The notes under the pieces were generated by a model. The model had not been told where the DNA came from, searched no databases, and saw only the letters and a list, made by a program, of their open reading frames with translations. Positions 26,823-36,446 of a stretch of 56,628 nt of DNA are shown here, piece by piece. Origin of the DNA: Dyadobacter crusticola DSM 16708 (lineage in GTDB: Bacteria; Bacteroidota; Bacteroidia; Cytophagales; Spirosomataceae). The stretch spans positions 1-56,628 of the forward strand of contig NZ_JNJB01000021.1 of NCBI RefSeq assembly GCF_000701505.1, written 5' to 3'. The translations under genes were made by a program, and so were the position numbers. How positions within the stretch are numbered: the stretch's first letter is position 1; every line of letters begins with the position of its first letter.

Positions 26823-28022
26823 ATGAAGAATCTGTCCAAGTTGTTTTTCTGTGGCTTACTAAGTACCCTCACTCTCTTCAACTTAGAAGTCTCGGCGCAG
26901 TTTACCAACAGTATATCTACAAAGCGCGGTACCCAGATCGGACTCGTTACATTTGGGCCGGGGGTGGAGACGGGCATACTTGGGATTGATAATTTTGTGG
27001 ACGGGTACGTGAAGAAGGTGGGCACAAATCTGTTCGTTTACCCCGTTGGTGGCAATGGTACTCTCCGGCCATTTGCGGCCGAGGCGCAGGGTACTTCCGG
27101 CGCATACTTCTTTGGGGACCCGGGCTCAGATATGACGCGTGATATGTTCAATGAAGGACCATTTAATCCGCTGGTCACCGATCCCGGCACGAGCCTGGTC
27201 AGCAACAAGGAGTTCTGGGACATTAATGGTTCGGCAAGTACGACAATCAGTCTGACCTGGAATGCGGATAGCGATATTACTTCCATGCTCGCGGGCAAAG
27301 ATCTGGCCAAGCTGACGATTGTTGGTTGGTCGGCAGGCAAATGGGTGAAGGTGCCATCCATTGTCGATCCTGTGTCTGTAGGTGGAGAAAGTAGCTCACT
27401 TACAGCGGGATCGATAACCACAAGCGAAGAACTTACTCCTGATAACTTCAGCATTTTTACGTTGGGCGTGATCGCAGAGGGATCTTTGCCTGTTACTTTG
27501 GCGAGCTTTCATGTGAAAGCGGCTGAGCAATCGGCCATTCTAAACTGGGTTACATCCGCAGAGGTAAATAGCAGTCACTTCGAAATTGAACGCAGTGCAG
27601 ACGGCAAGCAGTGGGCGCAAATCGGCTTGCAGGCTGCTACCACGAGCGCAAACACGGATCATCATTCGAACTACCAGTTTGTTGATCAGCATCCATTAAC
27701 CGGAGTTAATCTTTACCGCTTGAAAATGGTTGATCTGGATGCATCCTACACATACAGCCAGATCAAAGAGTTACGATTTGACCAGCATGCAACCGCATTT
27801 ATCTACCCAAACCCGGCGTCTGACAGGATCAATTTCAATGGAATAACCCAGAACACATTGAAAGAAGCTACGCTGGTGGACCTAAGTGGCAGGCCACTGA
27901 CAAAAACAAAAAACATCTCAGCCGGACTTGAAGTTGGTAATCTCCCGCAGGGCCGTTATGTTGTCAATCTCACATTCAACAACGGAACAGCAAAATCGCT
28001 TCACGTGGTAGTTGGAAAGTAA
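26823..28022 (+). CDS. T9SS-sorted exported protein of unknown function
   Basis: 399 residues. Sec signal peptide (KNLSKLFFCGLLSTLTLFNL, cleavage near VSAQF). The middle part is beta-rich, and the segment LPVTLASFHVKAAEQSAILN followed by SSHFEIERSADGKQW is a linker/fibronectin-like module very common just before Bacteroidota T9SS tails. The last ~70 residues are the T9SS sorting domain (FIYPNPASDRINF, then LPQGRYVVNL). It is therefore secreted or surface attached. The N-terminal domain is unrecognised; GTDPGTSLVSNKEFWDINGS-like text suggests a structural rather than enzymatic role. Confidence 0.85.
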   Translation: MKNLSKLFFCGLLSTLTLFNLEVSAQFTNSISTKRGTQIGLVTFGPGVETGILGIDNFVDGYVKKVGTNLFVYPVGGNGTLRPFAAEAQGTSGAYFFGDPGSDMTRDMFNEGPFNPLVTDPGTSLVSNKEFWDINGSASTTISLTWNADSDITSMLAGKDLAKLTIVGWSAGKWVKVPSIVDPVSVGGESSSLTAGSITTSEELTPDNFSIFTLGVIAEGSLPVTLASFHVKAAEQSAILNWVTSAEVNSSHFEIERSADGKQWAQIGLQAATTSANTDHHSNYQFVDQHPLTGVNLYRLKMVDLDASYTYSQIKELRFDQHATAFIYPNPASDRINFNGITQNTLKEATLVDLSGRPLTKTKNISAGLEVGNLPQGRYVVNLTFNNGTAKSLHVVVGK

Positions 28023-28171
28023 GCCTAGTGATGCCCTATGAAGCAGTACATTCTGTTAAACAATCGAATCAGCAGGAATCGAGTTTAGCGAGCTGACTTC
28101 TTTGATATATCTTGCTGGTACTAGGGTTTATTACGTACAAGGGTGAAGGCGCTAAGTGCATTTTGCATGAA

Positions 28172-28670
28172 CTACTTATCAATAATCAAGTGCGACAGCT
28201 CTGGATCATTAAGCAAGCGTTCCATCTCTGAAAACACAATATTTTGCACCTCCTGCTTAATTTGATAATAGTTGGCCATTACCGCGGCCTGATCGATCTT
28301 TCGTACCCTTGGAATTTCCTTGTAGGCATCTTCCTGCTTTTTGATAGCATGATGATCATTGGCGATTTCACAATGAAAAATCTTTAGATCAACCTTTTCA
28401 CTGGGCGTATCTGCCACGATTCCTACAAATTCTCCTGAGCTTAGTGAGGCGATTTTAGAGGCTGGGATGGCAAGGTCTAGCTGCTTTGATTGACTTATGG
28501 AAGTATCGTTCCGAGTGATAGAAAAGCTGGTACGATCCTGCATGATTTTTCCAAACCGTTCCGAAAGCTGCCTTGCCGTGTCTCCTGAGACCTGCCCGGC
28601 TATCAAATTACCGGTGATGTTCATGATCACATCAGCCTGCTCTCTGCCATAGTCCTTCCTGAGCTGGCTG
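28172..28670 (-). pseudogene. C-terminal fragment of a TraG/VirD4-type conjugation coupling protein
   Basis: The reading frame from about LRKDYGREQADVIMN to the stop matches the last part of Bacteroidota TraG/MobC coupling ATPases: GNLIAGQVSGDTARQLSERF, IPASKIASLSSGEFVGIVAD, then an acidic/basic tail. About 165 residues remain; the ATPase Walker motifs are missing, so it cannot work as a coupling protein. An internal ATG at 28630 gives an ORF of 152 residues. At its 5' side it runs straight into the lanthipeptide dehydratase fragment (junction around 28665-28680), so it is the scar of a lost conjugative element. Confidence 0.75.
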
Positions 28671-29222
28671 AAAGCTGAGCTCGGTCAGCGTGAAACGGCC
28701 CGGCTCCTGTCGGTTTCTTTCCAGATACCTAAACCAACTCGGGCCTGCTAGCAGACTGGAATTGGGATAAAAGAGCAGCTGGCTACTAAGATTTTCTGTT
28801 TGTTGCCAGTACTGGCAAAGCTGATCGGCAATACCTGCATTTAACCTGTACGCCGGCCTTATTTGATCGGCATTCGAAATTGTGATGGCCGTCTCACTTT
28901 TGATCTGACCGGTTGTACAGCCCGCAAATAGTCCAAAAGGTGTGCACCGGGTTGACATCCTTATCAAATATTTATACAAGGCCCGGTAGGTTCTATCGGC
29001 CTTCTTAATTGGCTTGGATGCTAAAACCCCCATCAGAGATTCAAAAAGAGGCTTGGAGGCTATAAAAAGGCTGTCCTGAACCAATGGGTTGGAGAAAATT
29101 CGAATCAACTCGTTCTGAAATGCTACTGGGTCGGTGCCGACCTTTTCATGAAAATCTGCCAAGGTCTGCTTTGGTAACAAAGGCCTTCTTAGCAGAAAAA
29201 AGTCGTAAATACGGTGTTGCAT
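28632..29222 (-). pseudogene. N-terminal fragment of a class I lanthipeptide dehydratase (LanB-like)
   Basis: 196 residues against roughly 700-1000 for a full enzyme. It has the recognisable LanB N-terminus: IYDFFLLRRPLLP, DSLFIASKPLFESLMG, then YLIRMSTRCTPFGLFAGCTT, the hallmark TPFGLFAG block, and YRLNAGIADQLCQYW. The glutamylation and elimination domains are absent. The last ~14 codons are out-of-frame TraG sequence, showing that the break is a recombination point and not a point mutation. No precursor peptide or cyclase gene is visible nearby, so no lanthipeptide is made from here. Confidence 0.8.
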
Positions 29223-29405
29223 GATGCCGTTAGTAAATTTTCGAGATGATCGAAATTTTACGCCGCAAAATTCTTCTTTAAATTTTTAGGGACATGTAGC
29301 GCTTTGTTAGGGATTAAAGCGAGCCGGATAGGGATGGCAGAAAATAGTTGAACCGTATTCAACCGACGAACCCATATTGTGTAGTTGGGCTTCATGGCAG
29401 CTAGG

Positions 29406-29788
29406 TTAACCGTTCTGATTTCGATACTCCAACCAGTTATTTGGAAGCAGTTGATAAAGATTTTTTTGTTTGTGTGATTGAATCCTTTCGAATACGTCTT
29501 TGAGCCAATTCCTGCTCATCAACACCATTTTTCTTGCACGGAGCCATAAAGGAGTACATAGCTGCTGTCATCTCAGCTGCCTGATGGGAGCCGGCGAACA
29601 AAAACGTCTTTCTTCCAATGGCCAGAGGTCTGATGACATTTTCAGCCAAGTTATTGCGGTCCGCCGCCGCGGTCGATCTCAAATTGCCCATGTAATGCAT
29701 ACGGACTGAGTCCTTCCCTACGGGGCAAGGTATAAGCTATCGCTTGACCCAAGAGGCTTTTCGGGATTACCAGCGGAAGTTGTTGTGT
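29406..29788 (-). mobile_element. IS66 transposase (TnpC) C-terminal remnant
   Basis: In three pieces the minus strand reads PKSLLGQAIAYTLPRREGLS, then NNLAENVIRPLAIGRKTFLF and FAGSHQAAEMTAAMYSFMA, then WLKDVFERIQSHKQKNLYQ up to the natural stop at 29406. This is the well-known end of IS66 transposases. Two frame breaks are present: a 16-bp GC-rich insertion (CGCGGCGGCGGACCGC) after FEID, and a one-base change near GVDEQE. The 5' part of the element and its left end are gone. It is not functional. Confidence 0.85.
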
Positions 29789-29890
29789 CCGTTGCTTGGC
29801 GGTGTCACTATCTGCCGGGACTTCCAATGTCCAGTAACATTTGACAAATGAATTTAAATCAGGCTGTGGCTGAAAGGTCTGGTATTGCAA
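29789..29890 (-). pseudogene. N-terminal stub of an AraC-family regulator fused to IS66
   Basis: The 34 residues MQYQTFQPQPDLNSFVKCYW and onward to TAKQR match the start of AraC-type regulators with the DUF6597-like N-terminal domain. After that the frame enters the IS66 transposase sequence, giving a chimeric ORF of 79 residues. The HTH domain is absent. It is the scar of insertion or recombination, not a gene. Confidence 0.65.
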
Positions 29891-29943
29891 CGTGTCCGGC
29901 GTTTGATTGAAACTTATTAAATATAGGTTCCAACTCTCAAATC

Positions 29944-32366
29944 CTACTCATTTTTAAGAACCTCCACCGGATTACTTCGCGCCGCCTTCAGCGTTTGTGA
30001 GCCGATCATAACGAATGCGGTCAGCAACACCGCCAGCAAGCCAGCGAACAGCTCTGCTATTTGCACTGGTGTATGATAAGGGAAGTTCGTGAACAAAAAT
30101 CTCTCGAAGAAAAGGTATGTCACCGGCAAGGCAATCATCGCCGATATTGACAGCAAAATTAGAAAGCCGCGGCTTAATAAGTAGATCAGACTGGCGGAGG
30201 TGGCGCCCACTACTTTTCGGATGCCGATCTCTTTCAGCCTTGTCTCGGTTGTGAATACCACCATTCCAAACAATCCCAACGATGCGATAGAAATAGTAAG
30301 GAATGAAAGGAAACCAATGATCTTGATCATGGTGGAAAATTCGCTGTAAGCATCTTCTATTGCTTCGTCATAGAATTCAGCCTCGAATGGGTGAACACGA
30401 TCGATTTTCTTCCATGTTGATTCGATCCTGGCCATCGTCGCCGGCATATCATTGCTTTTTATCTTGGCATTAATGATAGCCCTATCTTCGGGTGTCCAGG
30501 GCATGATTGCCACCGGGCCGATGCGGTTGTCGACCTTGCCGTAGCGAAAGTCCCGCATCACGCCCACAATAGTCATCTTTTGTCCATTTACTTTAAAATT
30601 AATGAATGTAATTTCCTCACCAAGTGCTTTCTGAGGGTCGCCTGTTCCGATGTTAAATCGTTTCAAGAACTCCTGATTTACAATAACCTCGCGGACAGCG
30701 TTGGCAGTAGTTGGTCGTGCAATAAAATTTCCACCGGCAAGAAGCTTGTATCCATGAACAGCCAGGTAGTTTTCATCTACGTTGTTGGTCATCACCAGGG
30801 CGGAGTCCCCGGAATCTTTGTATTTCATATAGCCGCCCCATGCATTGCCTACACTGGTGATGATAAACGAGCGGGACAGTGCTGTTACCTCCGGCATTTC
30901 GCTTAGTTCCTTGAGAAGCGCATCGGTTTTATTACCCTGCATATTGATGTTCAAGACATTTTCTGTGTTGAATCCAAGGTCGAACCCAAGTATGTTTTTA
31001 TACTGCACATAGCCGACGGCGGTTGTTGTAATAAAGATCAGTGTGACCGTATACTGGATCACGACCAGGGCGCGTATGAGCGTCCCTTGTTTGAACGCTT
31101 TCACAGAAAAGACATTCCTGAGCGCATGGATTGCACTGACTTTTGAAAAGAATATCGCAGGCATAAAGCTGGCCATAGCGCCCACACCGACAGAAAACAA
31201 AATAAACGCTATGATCATGGACGGACTGAGCTCCAACTTCACAGTACGCTGCATTTCAGGGGCCATGTTGATCAGCTGCGGCCGCAACACGAGAAATAGA
31301 AAGAATGAAAGGAAAAGTGCTGTCAGGGAAATGATGATCGCCTCGGCCAGAAATTGTTGCCGGATCTGTGCCTTTCCGGCGCCGATCGCTTTATGCAGAC
31401 CTACTTCCTTAAAGCGCCGCATGGCGCGTGCTACCGAAAGATTGGTATAATTGAAACACGCAGACAATATTACGACCAATGCGAGGCCACCCAGTATCCA
31501 GAGTACAACCGGAGCCATATGAGGACCAGTGGAGCCACTCATGGAGCCGGATTGGAGATTTTCTCCGACCACAATGTCATATAAAGGAAGCAATTCGAGC
31601 TGGATCTTTGTGTTTTCTTCGGCGAGATTTTCCTGCTTTGCAATTGCGTCGAGCTGCGACTGGACTGAGGAAACCCGGGTATTTTCCGGCAGCAAAAGGT
31701 AAACGGAGCTCGAAAACATGTTTGTCCATTTGTCGAAATTCTTATCTTTCCTGTTTAGCTGTTCGGCAGTCGAGAAAGACACCAATGCTTCGAAACTCAG
31801 ATGCGAAAAGAAAGGAACGTCCTTCATCACACCGTTACCTGATAATCAAGTGTATCGAATTTTATCACTTTGCCAAGCGCGGCTCCATTGCCGAAGAGCT
31901 TTTTCGCGGCCGTCTCCGTCAGAACGATCGAGTAGGGATCGCGCAGCGCATTTTCGGGATTGCCTTCCAGCATTGGATATGTAAATATTTTGAACACCGA
32001 AGGCTCCGCCCAGATGCCCTTGATCGGAAGAACATTGTCGCCAACCCTCCCATCCTGCAAAAAGTCATTGCGCATAATAGCCACCTCTTCAATACCAGTC
32101 ACTTTCTGGCGGATCAGCTTTCCTGTCTTTACAGATGTCGATGAAAACTTGCCACCTTTTTCACCTTTGAAAGCCGCTACGTTGGTAATGCGATAGATCC
32201 GCTCACCGTTCTTGTTGAACTTGTCGTAAGAACGCAGGTCGAGCACAAACGCGATCAGCAGTAACCCGACGGACATACTAATGGCGAGGCCAACAATATT
32301 GATGGAAGAAAACAGCTTGTTGCGCATCAAGCTGCGTCCGGACGTTTTAAAGTAGCTACCGATCAT
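29944..32366 (-). pseudogene. FtsX-like ABC transporter permease, split by one frameshift
   Basis: Two overlapping ORFs of 179 and 628 residues together give the normal ~807 residues of Bacteroidota FtsX/MacB-type permeases. The first has TM1 and part of the MacB periplasmic domain (IVLTETAAKKLFGNGAALGK). The second starts inside that domain and carries three TM helices, a second periplasmic domain and the last TM helices, including EIGIRKVVGATSASLIYLLS. At the joint DYQVTV-stop / VMKDV, one G restored in the run near 31832 gives DYQVTGVMKDV in one frame. Either a fresh pseudogene or a sequence error. Translational coupling through GTGATG is a remote alternative. Confidence 0.85.
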
Positions 32367-32460
32367 GATTCAGGTGAAAAAGGTTGACAGGTTTGCAGTC
32401 CAAAATAGTCATGCCCTTGTTACAGGTACCTTTAATTAGGTTAGTAAACAAACCCTCGTT

Positions 32461-32805
32461 ATGGCTGTTCGGAAACGGACAATCATTTTGTGCGCGTACA
32501 CCCTTAGCATAACAGTATCGGGGCTGCTGCATACTTTTTTTGAAGGCATAGCTCGCGACCCGCGCATTAGTTGTGGCCATATCGGCCTCTATGCGGCACT
32601 TCTGCAGTGCTGGGCGGCTCAGCAGTACCGGCAACCACTGATGGTTTTCTCCCATCAGGTCATTGGTCTTGCCAAAGTCAGCAGTCGGGACACCTATTTC
32701 AGGTATATCAGACAGCTCAGCGAGTACGGCTATATTAAATATGAACCCTCCCTGAGCCGCAAACAGCCCAGCAGCATCTATTTGGACGAGGCTGGGCGGC
32801 AGTGA
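32461..32805 (+). CDS. HTH protein of mobile-element type
   Basis: 114 residues, with the real start uncertain. The core from FFEGIARDPRISCGHIGLYA through SHQVIGLAKVSSRDTYFRYI to YGYIKYEPSLSRKQPSSIYL is like small winged-helix proteins found at the edge of Bacteroidota conjugative and transposable elements, where they read as replication or transcription initiators. The first ~25 residues look out of place and may be non-coding, so the gene may be 5' truncated. It fits with the TraG scar 4 kb away as part of the same lost element. Confidence 0.5.
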   Translation: MAVRKRTIILCAYTLSITVSGLLHTFFEGIARDPRISCGHIGLYAALLQCWAAQQYRQPLMVFSHQVIGLAKVSSRDTYFRYIRQLSEYGYIKYEPSLSRKQPSSIYLDEAGRQ

Positions 32806-32858
32806 AAAATGCAAAACCAAAATCGTAACGGCGTGCCAGGTAAGGTGCTAAGGAAGCT

Positions 32859-32904
32859 TTTTGCTGTGTAAAGATCGTAGAGCGCGGTTCTTTACACAGC
32901 AAAA
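32859..32904 (-). terminator. Terminator of the HU-family gene
   Basis: Perfect 16-bp inverted repeat TTTTGCTGTGTAAAGA / TCTTTACACAGCAAAA with a 14-nt GC-rich loop, starting 10 bp after the HU stop. The outer stem is T-rich on the leaving side. Confidence 0.8.
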
Positions 32905-32914
32905 CGTCGAACGA

Positions 32915-33205
32915 CTACTGTACCGGCAGGCCTTTCTTTACCTGGCTGATGAAATCGTCAGCTGGTTTGAAAACGGGAACTTGATGGGCAGGGACGACAA
33001 TAGTTGATTTCAGAGTGATGTTTCTTGCTGTTTTAGCAGCCCTTTGCCTGATAATAAAGCTGCCGAAGCCCCGGAAATAAACGTTTTCACCCTCACGAAG
33101 TGAATTTTTGATAGTTGCAAAAAACGATTCGATAATTTTTTCAACCTCCTCTTTCTGAATGCCAGTTTTTTCGGTTATTCGGGATACAATATCTGCTTTG
33201 GTCAT
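32915..33205 (-). CDS. HU/IHF-family DNA-binding protein
   Basis: 96 residues from the ATG at 33205 (MTKADIVSRI); a longer frame adds 21 residues without family match. Classic HU layout: two N-terminal helices (EEVEKIIESFFATIKNSL), the turn GENVYFRGFGSFIIRQR, then the DNA-binding arm (AAKTARNITLKSTIVVPAHQ) and the end VFKPADDFISQVKKG. It bends DNA and helps organise the nucleoid. The arm lacks the usual NP(x)TG spelling, so this is a divergent paralogue. It has its own terminator. Confidence 0.93.
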   Translation of the reverse strand: MTKADIVSRITEKTGIQKEEVEKIIESFFATIKNSLREGENVYFRGFGSFIIRQRAAKTARNITLKSTIVVPAHQVPVFKPADDFISQVKKGLPVQ

Positions 33206-33618
33206 GTTTTTGTTTATGTTTACCGACCACGAAATTAAGAACTGAAAGTGAATATGATGCCCACCCAAGCTGAAATGAGTTAGGATGTGCAGGGTTCAGA
33301 CGCCGGCAACATTAACACACGCTATGGGGACACAAAAGAAATTTTTATCCAGGTCAGGGTTCTCGCTTGATTTAGTTCATTGGCGCAGGTGGTTGATGAT
33401 CACCAAGCTTCCTCATGCCATGCAAGTTTATAGCTTACACGACAGTGAGCCAGCATCTGAGCCACATTCATCTTTCCCCAAAGAGGCTGGGTATTCTGAT
33501 TCAGAGTATTAATCCGGCAATAAGCTCATCGGTAACAGCGGTTGTAAATATGTTTTAATCATAGGTGAGATATGTGATCGGCTAGCAGGGTGAATCGTAT
33601 CTTCTTTAAGAAAAATAA
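33206..33618. other. Intergenic region with no recognisable gene
   Basis: About 410 bp between the HU start and the end of the DNA alkylation repair gene. An open frame on the plus strand (33285-33512) has no family resemblance and an unnatural composition, so I do not call it. The HU promoter must lie in the left part. Confidence 0.4.
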
Positions 33619-34260
33619 CTATAAATTCCGTTTGCTACTTTCAATCGCTATAAAATCCGGCAGATAATCCGGAGTACAGCCTTTTGAGACCATTTCTCCC
33701 TTATAAAGACCAGTGTTCTGGCCGACGGCAATACAGCGATCCCGATATTGTTTTTCATAGACACCAATCCAACCGGCGGTGAAGTTCATCGCCCATTGCA
33801 CTTCCGGTTCTTCTTTGGCAATGTTGGTTTCTATTTTGGCCAGCAATTCCGCCGTGTTATCAGGGGGTGTTTGTCCCATCCATCTCAAACGCGCCTGATG
33901 ATACCAGAATACTCTTCTTTGAAGAGCAGACGGGCTATTTTCCCATGATTCAATTAAAGCAGTGATCTTCTTGTCTTTAAGGAGTTGATTGGCCATTAAC
34001 CAGTCCATAAGTTGATTGGCCTCTCCTGACGGATGGGTCTTCATATCATTGTTAAGCTTATTGATCAGATCTTGTGAAATACGCTTATTGTCCATAATTA
34101 AAATGGCCAGTTGCCTGGGCAAAAATCTCCCGGTCGACCAAAGTTCAAGAGCCAGCTCATGATCTTTCTTAATATCCTTGGCAATTTTCCGTAAATCTCC
34201 CAGTTTGGTATTACCATTGATCTTTTCCAGGATGTTGTCCGCTTTTAAAGAAAGTTTCAT
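33619..34260 (-). CDS. DNA alkylation repair protein (AlkD-like HEAT-repeat)
   Basis: 213 residues, a normal to short AlkD-family length. All-helical HEAT-like layout with the family feel in LGDLRKIAKDIKKDHELALE, LWSTGRFLPRQLAIL and VQWAMNFTAGWIGVY. AlkD enzymes remove N3- and N7-alkylated bases without base flipping. The Trp/Asp pair of classical AlkD is not clear to me, so activity on alkylated DNA is likely by family but not proven. The methyltransferase gene is 23 bp upstream, same strand. Confidence 0.8.
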   Translation of the reverse strand: MKLSLKADNILEKINGNTKLGDLRKIAKDIKKDHELALELWSTGRFLPRQLAILIMDNKRISQDLINKLNNDMKTHPSGEANQLMDWLMANQLLKDKKITALIESWENSPSALQRRVFWYHQARLRWMGQTPPDNTAELLAKIETNIAKEEPEVQWAMNFTAGWIGVYEKQYRDRCIAVGQNTGLYKGEMVSKGCTPDYLPDFIAIESSKRNL

Positions 34261-34283
34261 AACAATGTTTTAGTTATCGGTTT

Positions 34284-34709
34284 TCAGATTGCAAGCAGCT
34301 TCAATGGGTTTCCGCCATCAATATAAACCTTACCATTTGGTTTGAGTGATTTCCGGATTTTTTCGATAGCCTGCTGCTCAATTTTCGGATGTCTTCCGTC
34401 CAGCGCACCTACACGAATCGCAAAGACGAGATCAAACCTCCCTTCGCCCGCTTGCAGCTCAAAGTTTTCGATTGACTCGGCACGAAAAGAAAGTACGCCG
34501 GAAGCAATTTCTGCCTTACTATTTTCAATAGCCTGTTCGATAGCCTTGGATGAACGATCAATTCCCAGAACTCGACCACCTGGGACACGTTTGGCAACTT
34601 CGCGGGCAGCAGCACCTGATCCACAGCCGATCTCCAATATTCTCATACCTTCTTTCAGCGGCAGTGCATCCACAATTTCTTGAAGTCGGCTTGAGAGCTT
34701 ATTCGCCAT
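34284..34709 (-). CDS. SAM-dependent class I methyltransferase
   Basis: 141 residues, short for the family (often 180-250), so a single compact Rossmann domain. SAM motif I is MRILEIGCGSGAAAREVAKR. The next strand RVLGIDRSSKAIE carries the acidic residue that binds the ribose. Motif IV region is FDLVFAIRVGALDG. The substrate is unknown. It lies between a VOC gene (27-bp gap) and the alkylation repair gene (23-bp gap); the three probably form one transcript. Confidence 0.88.
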   Translation of the reverse strand: MANKLSSRLQEIVDALPLKEGMRILEIGCGSGAAAREVAKRVPGGRVLGIDRSSKAIEQAIENSKAEIASGVLSFRAESIENFELQAGEGRFDLVFAIRVGALDGRHPKIEQQAIEKIRKSLKPNGKVYIDGGNPLKLLAI

Positions 34710-34736
34710 GACTTTTCGATTTTAATTGCCTCAGAA

Positions 34737-35105
34737 TCACTCTCTGTTTTTAACAATATAGACTGAGCCTGCGGGATCGGTGATCCAATGCATATTGTCG
34801 GGAAGTTCTTCCAGTTCGTCACAGGTCGAAATACCGTGAGATTTCAGGTATTCAGTTGCTGCCGGGATATTCTCCACATTGAGCTCCAGCCAGGTTTCGG
34901 AATGCGTATAGTTATCGACGCAGTCCAGCCACATGACGTTGCTACCGAAGCGAACCTGGTGTGTTCGCGAAACTGTCGGATTCGTGATCGGCTTTTCTTC
35001 CACGATGAGTTTGAGAATGTCGCGATAGAAATGAACTGTGGCTTCGTATTTAGCTTTCGGAATCTTTACGGCAATGTTGATGCCGCCTTCGAATTTGATA
35101 TCCAT
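34737..35105 (-). CDS. VOC-superfamily (glyoxalase-fold) protein
   Basis: 122 residues, one beta-alpha-beta-beta-beta pair as expected. It starts near INIAVKIPKAKYEATVHFYR and has SETWLELNVENIPAATEYLK. The end DNMHWITDPAGSVYIVKN is the common 'DPxGxxxxL' close of the family. Members are metal-dependent lyases, dioxygenases or antibiotic-binding proteins; which one cannot be told. First gene of a three-gene minus-strand run. Confidence 0.85.
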   Translation of the reverse strand: MDIKFEGGINIAVKIPKAKYEATVHFYRDILKLIVEEKPITNPTVSRTHQVRFGSNVMWLDCVDNYTHSETWLELNVENIPAATEYLKSHGISTCDELEELPDNMHWITDPAGSVYIVKNRE

Positions 35106-35390
35106 TTCGATTGCCTTTTTTTATTTATAATAAACAAAGCTACCATTTCAGGCATCGGCAGTTGTAGGGGATATAGGACAACCGCGGTGGCAGATCGGGA
35201 CAGTCATTTGTTGGTATAGCCTTTCTTATTCATTGTTTTTCTTCGATTCACCAGATATTTACATCTTCTATTACGACAGCCCTACCAAGTACCAGTGAAA
35301 GAGCTGCACCCATCGAAAATGATGAAATTGCGTCTGTTCTCATAGTTTGGTTTGAATGGATATTTGCAGATCACCAGTATCCAATTATCC

Positions 35391-36443
35391 ATGCAAAACC
35401 TGGATTTACCCCAGACAAGCCGCGCGCAGCAGTTTGACTTTAATCACTTCTCGTTTGGAGAAACGCCGACAGACCACCTGTTTCTTGCTGAATACAAAGG
35501 CGGTAATTGGTCGAGCCTGGGCGTACAGCCATTTCAAAACCTTACCCTAAGTCCCTTCGCGCTCTGTTTCCACTATGGGCAAACCGTTTTCGAAGGCATG
35601 AAAGCATTCCGGCTGGCCAACGGCTCGATCAGCATTTTCAGGCCAGACAAGCATTATGATCGGTTGAGCAAGTCTTTGGAGCGAATGTCGATGCCGGTAT
35701 TGCCAAGGCACCTTTTTCTGGAAGGGCTTACCCATCTAATCCTAAAAGACCAGACCTGGCTGCCGACTGATCGCACGGACATTGCTTTATACATACGCCC
35801 GTTTGTGATAGCCACCGAAGCTCGGCTCGGTGTAAAAGTGTCCAGCGAATATCTTTTTGCAGTTGCCTGTACGCCTATCGGGGAGTATTATGACAAGCCG
35901 CTGAAAGTCAAAGTAGAGACGCAGTATGCGCGTGCAGCCGAAGGCGGCGCGGGATATGCCAAGTTCGGAGGGAACTATGGCGGTGCTTTTTACCCGACAC
36001 AAAAAGCAGTCGAAGCCGGTTTCGACCAGGTGATCTGGACCGATGCCAAAACGCACGAGTGTCTGGAAGAAGCCGGAACAATGAATATCATGATGTATGT
36101 ACACGGCACCCTTGTTACCCCCCCGGTCAGCAGCTCCATACTTGATGGTATCACGCGAGATTCAATCATTCAGATTGCAAAGGATCTGAATATTCTATTT
36201 GAAGAAAGAGCGATCAGCTGCAAAGAGCTGCAAGGGTATTTTGAGAATGATGAACGTGTGGAATTGTTTGGCGTAGGCACTGCAGCGATCGTGTCATCCA
36301 TGTCGTGTGTCCAGATTAACGGCACCGATTATTTCCCCTACACAGAAACCGGCGCGGTGATGTTTACTCTCAAAAATGAGCTGGAAGCGATCCGCAGAGG
36401 GGAGCAAGAAGACAAACACAATTGGAACTATCTGATTAGCTAG
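35391..36443 (+). CDS. ilvE: Branched-chain amino acid aminotransferase
   Basis: 350 residues from the ATG at 35391; an earlier TTG at 35352 adds 13 residues not typical of the family. Fold type IV PLP enzyme that makes Leu, Ile and Val from their 2-oxo acids with glutamate. The PLP-binding Lys is in GGAGYAKFGGNYGGA. The conserved glutamate block reads CLEEAGTMNIMMYV. The substrate loop is SSILDGITRDSIIQIAK and VELFGVGTAAIVSSM is also family-typical. A DinB gene follows after 3 bp, so they are likely co-transcribed. Confidence 0.94.
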   Translation: MQNLDLPQTSRAQQFDFNHFSFGETPTDHLFLAEYKGGNWSSLGVQPFQNLTLSPFALCFHYGQTVFEGMKAFRLANGSISIFRPDKHYDRLSKSLERMSMPVLPRHLFLEGLTHLILKDQTWLPTDRTDIALYIRPFVIATEARLGVKVSSEYLFAVACTPIGEYYDKPLKVKVETQYARAAEGGAGYAKFGGNYGGAFYPTQKAVEAGFDQVIWTDAKTHECLEEAGTMNIMMYVHGTLVTPPVSSSILDGITRDSIIQIAKDLNILFEERAISCKELQGYFENDERVELFGVGTAAIVSSMSCVQINGTDYFPYTETGAVMFTLKNELEAIRRGEQEDKHNWNYLIS

Positions 36444-36446
36444 GCA

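Noticed and set aside
32356..32820. Minus-strand ORF of 154 residues over the HTH gene
   Set aside because: The composition is unnatural and the plus-strand frame carries recognisable winged-helix text.
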